37,830 nucleotides of DNA from Candidatus Methylobacter favarea. GTDB lineage: Bacteria > Pseudomonadota > Gammaproteobacteria > Methylococcales > Methylomonadaceae. A model generated the notes under the pieces. That model did not search any database. It was given only the letters and a program-made list of their open reading frames with translations, and was not told the DNA's origin. A program made the translations under genes and the position numbers. The stretch is from the NCBI RefSeq assembly GCF_902806695.1, contig NZ_CADCXN010000067.1:1-37830 (forward strand), read 5' to 3'. Shown here one piece after another: positions 20,831 through 26,635 of the stretch (its first letter is position 1; each line of letters opens with the position of its first letter).

Positions 20831-21518
20831 TCCATTGATTGCAGCTGATTTCAGATTATCCTGCGTTTTATTCGATCTTGACGGCACGCTGGTGGATAGT
20901 GCTCCGGATTTGATTTGCAGTTTAAATAAAGCGCTGCAAGTGCATGGTTTTGCTTCCGCTGCACCGGAAATAATCAAGCCCCTTATTTCTTTAGGCGCTG
21001 TGGCAATGATAAATGGAAGCCTTAATGGCTCTGTTAATGAGGAGCTTAGGGCAGATATTCTGGAAACCATGCTTGATCATTACCAGAACAATATTGCAGA
21101 ACACACAGTTTTTTTTTCCGGCATGGCTGAAATACTTAAGGTCATTGAAGCACAAGGACTTAAATGGGGAGTAGTCACCAATAAGCGGGAACGCTTTACC
21201 AATCCGCTTATGAAGGCATTAAGTCTTACCGGCCGCGCCGCCTGTATAGTCAGCGGCGATACCACAGCAAACAGCAAGCCGCATCCCGAACCCATGCTGG
21301 CAGCCTGTAAACAGGCAGGGGTAAAGCCTCAGGAATGTGTTTATATCGGCGATGCGCTTCATGACATTATCGCCGGAAAACAGGCTCAAATGAAGACTCT
21401 GGCGGCTCTTTACGGCTATCTTAAGCCCGGCGATGCGCCTGAAACCTGGGGCGCGGATGCGCTCATAGAATCTCCGGAACAAATTTTAACCTGGATAGCA
21501 TCAAACCTATGCCGTTAA
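20793..21518 (+). CDS. mupP: HAD phosphatase, probably MurNAc-6-phosphate phosphatase (MupP) or phosphoglycolate phosphatase
   Basis: A 241-residue haloacid dehalogenase phosphatase: motif I FDLDGTLVDSAPD with nucleophile D28 and acid D30, a helical cap, motif II VVTNK, motif III lysine in SKPHPEP, motif IV YIGDALHD. The family covers Gph and MupP. The order ubiG - this gene - YciK-like SDR equals that of Pseudomonas aeruginosa PA3171-3173, where the middle gene is MupP of the AmgK-MurU peptidoglycan recycling route; this is my reason for preferring MupP. The cap segment PLISLGAVAMINGSL also fits better. The ATG at 20793 overlaps ubiG by 38 bases; a TTG at 20835 is an alternative start that avoids overlap. 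Confidence 0.8.
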   Translation: MSITSLLLNARNDPLIAADFRLSCVLFDLDGTLVDSAPDLICSLNKALQVHGFASAAPEIIKPLISLGAVAMINGSLNGSVNEELRADILETMLDHYQNNIAEHTVFFSGMAEILKVIEAQGLKWGVVTNKRERFTNPLMKALSLTGRAACIVSGDTTANSKPHPEPMLAACKQAGVKPQECVYIGDALHDIIAGKQAQMKTLAALYGYLKPGDAPETWGADALIESPEQILTWIASNLCR

Positions 21519-22237
21519 CAAATCAAGCCATTTTAATCACCGGTGCAGGCGGCGGCCTTGGCAGTACAGCGGCGCTGGCTTTGGCCAAAAAGGGGGCGCA
21601 TATCATTTTGCTCGATAAAAACATTGCCAGGCTGGAAGCAATTTACGATGCAATTGTGGCGGCGAAGGCTCCCGAGCCCATTATGTATCCCTTTGATCTG
21701 GCAGGAGCCAATGAAGATGAGTATCAGGAATTGGCTGATAGAATTGAGAATAAATACAGTTCCTTACAGGGGGTTTTGCATTCTGCTGTTGAACTCATTG
21801 CTTTTACGCCTATCGCCAGCCTCCCTGTGCATGAGTGGGCACATACCTTGAATGTTAACTTGAACGCGCCTTTTCTATTGACTCGGGTGTTGCTGCCGAT
21901 ACTGCAAAAAAGTGAACATGCCGCTATCGTGTTTACTTCCGATTCTTCGGCAAGAACTGCCCCGGCTTACTCCGGCGCTTATGGTGTTTCCAACATAGCG
22001 CTGGAAGGGTTTGCAAAGATACTCTCTGAAGAACTTGAATCATCCCGTAAAATAAGAGTCACTATTTTTATACCGGGGCCAGTGGATTCGCCATTAAGAA
22101 AACGAACCTTTCCGGCAGAAGATAAAAGCAAGCTGCCCGCTATGGAATCATTGGCGCCTATTTACCTGTATTTATTTGGCTCGGAAAGTATTGACATAAC
22201 CGGCCAGGTTGTTGATGCCAGAACTTTTTATTTATAA
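21509..22237 (+). CDS. YciK-like short-chain dehydrogenase with altered active site
   Basis: A 242-residue Rossmann-fold SDR like E. coli YciK. The cofactor motif TGAGGGLGS (11-19) is intact, as are NVNLNAPF and the structural PGPVDSP. Two catalytic landmarks are changed: the YxxxK motif reads Y158-G-V-S-N162, with Asn where Lys should be (codon AAC), and the NNAG-type motif reads HSAV (91-94). Serine and tyrosine remain. Loss of the lysine normally abolishes SDR turnover, so I infer a non-catalytic or altered role, perhaps nucleotide binding. The ATG overlaps the end of the phosphatase gene by 10 bases, and sufT follows 10 bases after the stop. Confidence 0.87.
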   Translation: MPLTNQAILITGAGGGLGSTAALALAKKGAHIILLDKNIARLEAIYDAIVAAKAPEPIMYPFDLAGANEDEYQELADRIENKYSSLQGVLHSAVELIAFTPIASLPVHEWAHTLNVNLNAPFLLTRVLLPILQKSEHAAIVFTSDSSARTAPAYSGAYGVSNIALEGFAKILSEELESSRKIRVTIFIPGPVDSPLRKRTFPAEDKSKLPAMESLAPIYLYLFGSESIDITGQVVDARTFYL

Positions 22238-22247
22238 TTGAATTATT

Positions 22248-22799
22248 ATGGCAACCGAACGAGAAAGCTTTATTTTAACGAGAGACGTGAACGTAGTCAC
22301 TATTCCTGAGGGCGCACCGGGCATTTTAAGCAAGGGCGAACACGTTACCATTCATCAGGCATTGGGAAATAATTATACGGTTGTGACTGATGCGGGTCAT
22401 ATGGTTCGGATTGCCGGAGCAGATGCCGATGCGTTGGGCAAAGATTCACACCAACTGCATACGCTGGTTTCAGATACCAGCCCTGAGGCAGTTGAAAAGA
22501 ACTGCTGGGAAGTAATGAAAACAGTTTACGACCCTGAAATTCCGGTTAACATTGTTGATCTTGGACTGGTTTATTACTGTCATGTAAAACCTGCAGGTGA
22601 AGGCAAAAATGACGTTCATATCATGATGACCTTGACAGCGCCGGGCTGCGGCATGGGACCCATTATTCAAGGTGATGTAGAAAACTGTATACGGACGCTA
22701 CCCGGCGTCGCCAATGTCAATGTGGAGGTCGTGCTTGATCCGCCCTGGTCGCGGGAAATGATGTCGGAAGCGGCGCAGCTGCAATTGGGCTTGTATTAG
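22248..22799 (+). CDS. sufT: Putative Fe-S cluster assembly protein SufT (DUF59/MIP18 family)
   Basis: A 183-residue protein with an N-terminal beta-rich domain of about 75 residues (ESFILTRDVNVVTIPEG..., MVRIAG) and a C-terminal MIP18/DUF59 domain (from about 85): VMKTVYDPEIPVNIVDLGLVY, the conserved cysteine in LTAPGCGMGP and a final VVLDPPWSREMMSE. This two-domain form is the stand-alone SufT type, implicated in Fe-S cluster maturation in other bacteria. No suf or isc gene is adjacent; it is the last gene of the ubiG run, ten bases after the SDR. Ubiquinone synthesis and Fe-S enzymes are both respiratory needs, which may explain the grouping, but that is inference. Confidence 0.93.
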   Translation: MATERESFILTRDVNVVTIPEGAPGILSKGEHVTIHQALGNNYTVVTDAGHMVRIAGADADALGKDSHQLHTLVSDTSPEAVEKNCWEVMKTVYDPEIPVNIVDLGLVYYCHVKPAGEGKNDVHIMMTLTAPGCGMGPIIQGDVENCIRTLPGVANVNVEVVLDPPWSREMMSEAAQLQLGLY

Positions 22800-22852
22800 T
22801 CTTTTTAAGTCTGCAGATACAGATTAATTACCGGACTTGAACAGATCTATTG

Positions 22853-22869
22853 GATGCTTCTGAAGCATC
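22853..22869. terminator. Palindrome between sufT and the MarR gene (possible terminator)
   Basis: GATGCTTC-T-GAAGCATC is a perfect 17-base palindrome between the two convergent stop codons. It would form a stem only with a tight loop and has no T-tract on either side, so termination is possible but unproven. Confidence 0.35.
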
Positions 22870-22882
22870 TGGGTTAAAAGGC

Positions 22883-23452
22883 TTACGCAACACTATGCTC
22901 CTGGCATATTTTTTCACTATCGCTTTGGCTGAGCGGTTCATGAGTTAAACCGCACATAAGACCTTCCGAAGACCGGGTGAAATATCTACAGGTTTTACAA
23001 AGTCCAAAAGACTGTGACTTATTCGCTTTTTGCAGCGCCAAAAGTGCTTTGACAAAAACCTCTTCCTGATTAAGAAAATTATTTTCCCTTAATATCAATG
23101 AAGCCTGATTGAACAGTTCTGAAGATCGGGCATTTTTCAGAATAGCTTCTCCTGCCTGTAAAAGAGCGAGATGGACTATGCGCCGGTCTATTGCATCAGA
23201 GCTTTTTTTTATAAAACCTTTTTTTACCAAAAGCAGTAGCGTTTGCGAAACCGTTCCCCTGGTCATTCCAAGAAAATTGGCAAGCGCTGCCGGCGTGTCA
23301 CTATACCGGTTGCAGCGCGACAGATAATCCAGTATCTGTAGGTGAACCGGCTGCAAACCTAATTCCGTACATTTTCTGCGCTCTTCGGCACGCATCAAGG
23401 CAGTCATACGTTCAATCAAATCAAAAACATCAACTTTTTCCATGGCCCCCAT
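22883..23452 (-). CDS. MarR-family regulator with C-terminal cysteine cluster
   Basis: A 189-residue winged-helix regulator. Residues about 10-140 form a MarR domain: LGLQPVHLQILDYLSRC (helix/wing lead-in), the recognition region LANFLGMTRGTVSQTLLLLVKKGFI and the wing SSDAIDRRIVHLAL. The remaining 40 residues are unusual: C152-x2-C155-x11-C167-x15-C183, with H171 and H186 nearby, a plausible zinc or Fe-S ligand set (residues LCKTCRYF, LMCGLTHEPL, KICQEH). Such a tail suggests metal, redox or Fe-S sensing. The gene is divergent from the DUF2024 gene, and two palindromes lie just upstream of its start. A second ATG three codons in is a possible start. Confidence 0.88.
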   Translation of the reverse strand: MGAMEKVDVFDLIERMTALMRAEERRKCTELGLQPVHLQILDYLSRCNRYSDTPAALANFLGMTRGTVSQTLLLLVKKGFIKKSSDAIDRRIVHLALLQAGEAILKNARSSELFNQASLILRENNFLNQEEVFVKALLALQKANKSQSFGLCKTCRYFTRSSEGLMCGLTHEPLSQSDSEKICQEHSVA

Positions 23453-23496
23453 CCTAAATATTGATTAAATTCAGTTGACAACAAACATTATATTAA

Positions 23497-23511
23497 CATA
23501 ATCTAATTATG
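23497..23511. promoter_or_regulatory. Palindrome, candidate MarR operator
   Basis: CATAAT-CTA-ATTATG is a perfect inverted repeat 45 bases upstream of the MarR start, of the size MarR dimers bind. TTGACA at 23475-23480 is nearby, facing the DUF2024 gene, and would place this palindrome over its -10 region. The binding protein is inferred only from position. Confidence 0.4.
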
Positions 23512-23524
23512 TATCGAATCGATA
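23512..23524. promoter_or_regulatory. Second palindrome, candidate MarR operator
   Basis: TATCGA-A-TCGATA is a perfect 13-base inverted repeat immediately adjoining the CATAAT palindrome. Two abutting palindromes in a divergent promoter region are typical of an autoregulated local repressor, but the two sequences differ, so they may not bind the same protein. Confidence 0.35.
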
Positions 23525-23564
23525 TTTGTTAATGATTGCACAAATTAGTTTCGAACTGATTGTT

Positions 23565-23662
23565 ACAGCGATAATAAAGTCGTTATTTTGTGCGTGGCCA
23601 ATTCGCATAAAAACGCTGTTTCAGGAGCTTTAAGCAAGCGAAAATATAATATCCTCATTATA
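23565..23662 (+). ncRNA. Candidate structured leader or small RNA upstream of the DUF2024 gene
   Basis: Several helices can be drawn: ACAGCG (23565-23570) with CGCTGT (23614-23619), enclosing AATAA/TTATT (23573-23577 with 23583-23587) and TGCG/CGCA (23591-23594 with 23604-23607), then TATAAT/ATTATA (23645-23650 with 23657-23662). An intrinsic terminator follows directly. The helices are short and AT-rich, and no known riboswitch consensus was recognised, so this is a hypothesis: either a 5' leader under attenuation or an independent small RNA. Confidence 0.3.
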
Positions 23663-23676
23663 AAGCAGTTATTGCA

Positions 23677-23701
23677 CCGGCGATTTATCGCCGGTTTTTT
23701 T
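23677..23701 (+). terminator. Intrinsic terminator directly before the DUF2024 start
   Basis: CCGGCGA-TTTA-TCGCCGG (23677-23694) is a perfect 7-bp GC-rich stem with a four-base loop, followed by seven T. It is a textbook rho-independent terminator on the forward strand. There is no forward gene upstream until sufT, whose convergent neighbour intervenes, and the DUF2024 ribosome binding site (GGGAG) begins only a few bases after the T-tract. Confidence 0.85.
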
Positions 23702-23714
23702 ACGGGAGACTTTT

Positions 23715-23978
23715 ATGCCTATTTCACATGTATTTGACACTTACGCAAAAACAGCCAAAGGCGCAATTATGCACTTTGATGTTGTGCTTGATGAGCAAGA
23801 TCAGGAAAAAGCCTTAAGCTATGCCAAAAAATGGCTTGAAACCATTGGCCAGACCGATGCAACAGTTACGCAGGAAAGCTGTTATTTTTGTCACAGCGTC
23901 GAAGCTCCAGCCGAATTAAGGCAGCAAATTGATAGTCAGGGATACGCCATTTATAAGCTGGAAGGTTGTCCAAAATAA
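23715..23978 (+). CDS. DUF2024 family protein
   Basis: An 87-residue protein matching DUF2024: HVFDTYAKTAKGAIMHFDVVL at the start, an ALSYAKKWLETIG helix, VTQESCYFCHSVEAP with a CxxCH-like cysteine pair and histidine, and GYAIYKLEGCPK at the end. The family is small and of unknown function; no signal peptide is present, so it should be cytoplasmic. The conserved cysteines invite metal binding. It is divergent from the MarR-type regulator and is preceded within 13 bases by an intrinsic terminator, implying conditional readthrough or a promoter hidden in the leader. GGGAG lies 8 bases before the ATG. Confidence 0.9.
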   Translation: MPISHVFDTYAKTAKGAIMHFDVVLDEQDQEKALSYAKKWLETIGQTDATVTQESCYFCHSVEAPAELRQQIDSQGYAIYKLEGCPK

Positions 23979-24191
23979 AAGCTTTTTGGTAAAAAGCATC
24001 GTTAAGGGCCTGGCACTTACTTGCCTATAAGGAACTACTGGCTACTAAAATATTGCATTTCCAAGCTCCCCCTGGAAAAGTAAAATAAAAAGATAGTAAA
24101 CAGACAGTTCTTGCCAAGCTACTGAGGCTTGATTTTTTATTCCTAATCAGCGTAAATGAGCAAGTATTTCAGCAAATTTAGTTGAGCGGTT

Positions 24192-24944
24192 ATGAGTGAA
24201 AATCAATTGCGGGTATTGACCTATAATATTCACAAGGGCTTCAATACCGGCAATAGACGTTTCGTTTTGCATCAAATGCGCGATGCGCTCATTTATGACG
24301 ATGCCGATTTATTGTTTCTGCAGGAGATGCAGGGCCAACATAATCTGCATGAAAAAAAAGTGCTGAACTGGCCAGAAAGCTCACAATCAGAATTTCTTGC
24401 CCATGGAGGCTGGCCTTATTATGCCTATGGTAAGAATGCAATTTACAAAAGCGGCCATCACGGCAATGCAATCCTCAGCAAATATCCGTTGGAATTTTGG
24501 GAAAATATTAATGTCTCGCCCTATCCGTGGGCGAGCCGAAGCCTGTTGCATGGAATTATCCGTATTCCCAAAAGCCACAATGCTGTGCATATTGTCTGCA
24601 TCCATTTTGGATTAATGGGCGCTGAGCGCAGGCGCCAGGTTGAAATATTGTGTAAACGCATTGACAGCCATGTGCCGCAGGATGCGCCATTGATTATTGC
24701 CGGTGATTTCAACGACTGGATGGGACTGATTCATAGACACTTCCATGAGCACCTGAAATTAAAAGAAGTATTTCAGGTTATACAGGGCAGACATGCCCGA
24801 ACTTTTCCTGTCTGGATGCCGCTTTTACCTATGGATAGAATATACTATCGCAGCCTGGAGCCGGTTACCTGCAGCCGCCTTGGGCATTTATCATGGCGCT
24901 CGCTTTCTGATCATGTTCCCCTGTCCGCCACCTTTCAATTATGA
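24192..24944 (+). CDS. Endonuclease/exonuclease/phosphatase (EEP) family protein
   Basis: A 250-residue EEP-fold metal-dependent hydrolase. Conserved catalytic elements are TYNIHKG (N12), FLQEMQ (metal-binding E45), HFGLMGAERRRQ, IIAGDFNDW (Asp/Asn pair) and the terminal SDHVPLS (D240-H241). No signal peptide is seen. The stop overlaps the start of a CDP-alcohol phosphatidyltransferase gene as ATGA. EEP proteins beside phospholipid synthases are common (E. coli ybhP next to clsB), so a lipid-head-group phosphodiesterase role is plausible, although the EEP fold also covers nucleases. Substrate not determinable from sequence. Confidence 0.9.
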   Translation: MSENQLRVLTYNIHKGFNTGNRRFVLHQMRDALIYDDADLLFLQEMQGQHNLHEKKVLNWPESSQSEFLAHGGWPYYAYGKNAIYKSGHHGNAILSKYPLEFWENINVSPYPWASRSLLHGIIRIPKSHNAVHIVCIHFGLMGAERRRQVEILCKRIDSHVPQDAPLIIAGDFNDWMGLIHRHFHEHLKLKEVFQVIQGRHARTFPVWMPLLPMDRIYYRSLEPVTCSRLGHLSWRSLSDHVPLSATFQL

Positions 24945-25549
24945 AAATTCATGAAAGACCAGAACAAAAATTCATGACTTTACCCAATCTGCTGTCGGCT
25001 TTCAGATTAGTCGTTGCGCCCATTCTATTATGGCTGGCCTGGCATGGCTACGATGATCTGTTTCTGATTTTATTGGCCGCTGGTTTTTTTTCCGATGCAT
25101 TGGATGGCATTACTGCGCGCCTGACGGGACAAGTCACGGAATTCGGGGCAATGCTCGATAGCTGGGCCGATGTGATAACATATTTAACCATTGCAGTTAG
25201 CACTTGGTGGCTTTGGCCCGATGTAGTGAACCGGGAAATAGTTTATGTTGCTTTGGTTATTGCAAGCTATTTGCTACCGGCCGTTGTCGGGATAGTGAAA
25301 TTTGGCTCTTTTACCAGTTACCATACCTGGACGGTAAAATTTGCCGCGGCAGCTATGGCATTTTCATTATATACGTTATTTCTGGGCGGGCCTGCCTGGC
25401 CATTCAGAACCGCCTCCTTTATCTGCGCTCTTGCCGCCTTTGAAGAAATGGCCATCACGCTGCTTCTTACGCAAAAGCAATCCAATATATCCTCGCTTTG
25501 GAGTGTTATACGGCATATTTATTCAGCAAGGTCACGATCTAACCAATGA
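24941..25549 (+). CDS. CDP-alcohol phosphatidyltransferase family protein
   Basis: A 202-residue multi-helix membrane enzyme that should transfer a phosphatidyl group from CDP-diacylglycerol to an alcohol. The full signature D-x2-D-G-x2-A-R-x8-G-x3-D-x3-D is present: DALDGITAR, then G and D in EFGAMLD and the last D in SWAD. About five or six membrane helices follow or surround it. Product could be phosphatidylglycerophosphate, cardiolipin-like or another lipid. The ATG at 24941 overlaps the upstream stop by 4 bases; an ATG at 24974 (MTLPNLLSAF) is an alternative and gives a more usual N-terminus. The stop overlaps the following DUF1289 gene by 4 bases. Confidence 0.9.
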   Translation: MKIHERPEQKFMTLPNLLSAFRLVVAPILLWLAWHGYDDLFLILLAAGFFSDALDGITARLTGQVTEFGAMLDSWADVITYLTIAVSTWWLWPDVVNREIVYVALVIASYLLPAVVGIVKFGSFTSYHTWTVKFAAAAMAFSLYTLFLGGPAWPFRTASFICALAAFEEMAITLLLTQKQSNISSLWSVIRHIYSARSRSNQ

Positions 25550-25743
25550 ATTCAAATCGAGGCCGTATAACCTCACCCTGCATCAGAAATTGTTGCCTGA
25601 ATGAAGATAATATCTGCCTGGGCTGCTTTCGTTCCCTTACTGAGATTATCAGCTGGACGCAAGCGGATAATGAAACACTTCAAAAAATTCTAAATAATGC
25701 CGAGCAACGCCGGCAGAAGCATAAGCAGAAATCTTTTTTTTGA
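25546..25743 (+). CDS. DUF1289 family small cysteine-rich protein
   Basis: A 65-residue protein with the DUF1289 pattern: SPCIRNCCLNEDNICLGCFRSLTEI (begins near residue 10), with cysteines at 12, 16, 17, 24 and 27, followed by W and a basic C-terminal tail. The cysteines probably bind zinc or an Fe-S cluster. E. coli YdhL is a relative; function is unknown. It overlaps the phosphatidyltransferase stop as ATGA, making a three-gene coupled operon with the EEP gene. Confidence 0.88.
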   Translation: MNSNRGRITSPCIRNCCLNEDNICLGCFRSLTEIISWTQADNETLQKILNNAEQRRQKHKQKSFF

Positions 25744-25815
25744 TAGTGTAATATCATGATGCGTTATCCTTGTCACCAAACATATTATGTTATTTATGAA
25801 TCAAGGAGATTATCC

Positions 25816-26415
25816 ATGAAGCAATTACATAGAAAAGATTTGTTTGGCTGGTCCGAGTTTAATAAGGAACGCAATCTTGATTTCCACAGTGTGCTTTGGG
25901 TGCGTGAGGGAGGAAATGTTTTGATTGATCCCTTGCCGCTGTCAGAGCATGATCACAGTCACTTGCAAAGACTGGGCGGGGTGAATTTTATAGTTATTAC
26001 CAATAGCGATCATTGCCGGGATAGCGAGCATATTGCCGCAGCAACAGGAGCTGAAGTATATGGGCCGGCAGAGGAGGAAGATACCTTTCCGTGTGTATGT
26101 CAGCACTGGCTTCATGATAATGAAGAAATCGTTCCCGGTCTTATTGCCTATGAGCTTAACGGTTCCAAAACGCCTGGCGAACTAGCCCTGATTCTGGAAC
26201 ACGCCACCCTTATAACAGGCGATTTGATTCGTTGTCATGTTGGCGGGGAATTATGCTTATTGCCTGAGGAAAAACTTGCCGATCCAAACCAGGCCATTCA
26301 ATCAGTCAAGCGTATCGCTGCTTTACCCGGCATTAAAGCAGTCCTGCCGGGGGACGGCTGGCCGTTATTTAATCATGGCGGCGAAGCGCTGCATCGCTTG
26401 GCAGCATCGTTATAG
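25816..26415 (+). CDS. MBL-fold hydrolase-like protein with incomplete metal motif
   Basis: A 199-residue protein of the metallo-beta-lactamase fold. The core runs VLWVREGGNVLIDPLPLS, then FIVITNSDHCRDSEH, LTPGELAL-type KTPGELALILEHATLITGDL and VLPGDGWPLF. In canonical members the second element is HxHxDH; here only the last D65 and H66 remain, the first two histidines being I61 and N63. The C-terminal histidine is likewise GDG. A subgroup of this family has the same TN.DH.RD pattern, so this is probably normal for the group rather than decay, but metal binding must differ. AAGGAG precedes the ATG at 25816, which is chosen over an upstream in-frame ATG at 25756. Confidence 0.83.
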   Translation: MKQLHRKDLFGWSEFNKERNLDFHSVLWVREGGNVLIDPLPLSEHDHSHLQRLGGVNFIVITNSDHCRDSEHIAAATGAEVYGPAEEEDTFPCVCQHWLHDNEEIVPGLIAYELNGSKTPGELALILEHATLITGDLIRCHVGGELCLLPEEKLADPNQAIQSVKRIAALPGIKAVLPGDGWPLFNHGGEALHRLAASL

Positions 26416-26635
26416 CACAACCAGTAAATTAGGATTATCCCGACCTGGTATTAAGTCTTTATTAAAGGAAACGCCTTGATATCTCATCTCAAGGGTATGT
26501 TATTATTAACTCGATTATTTACAGATCGGGTTATTTTTATATACTGTTTCGCTCATCTAAAGTCAAGAATTTTTCATCCTGGCAAGGATACGATCAATTT
26601 TATAATGAACTTATAGCAATAAAACTTAACGGATT

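Noticed and set aside
23530-23545. GCACAAATT near the DUF2024 promoter as a PhaR site
   Set aside because: It lacks the TGCN3GCA core and has no PHB gene beside it.
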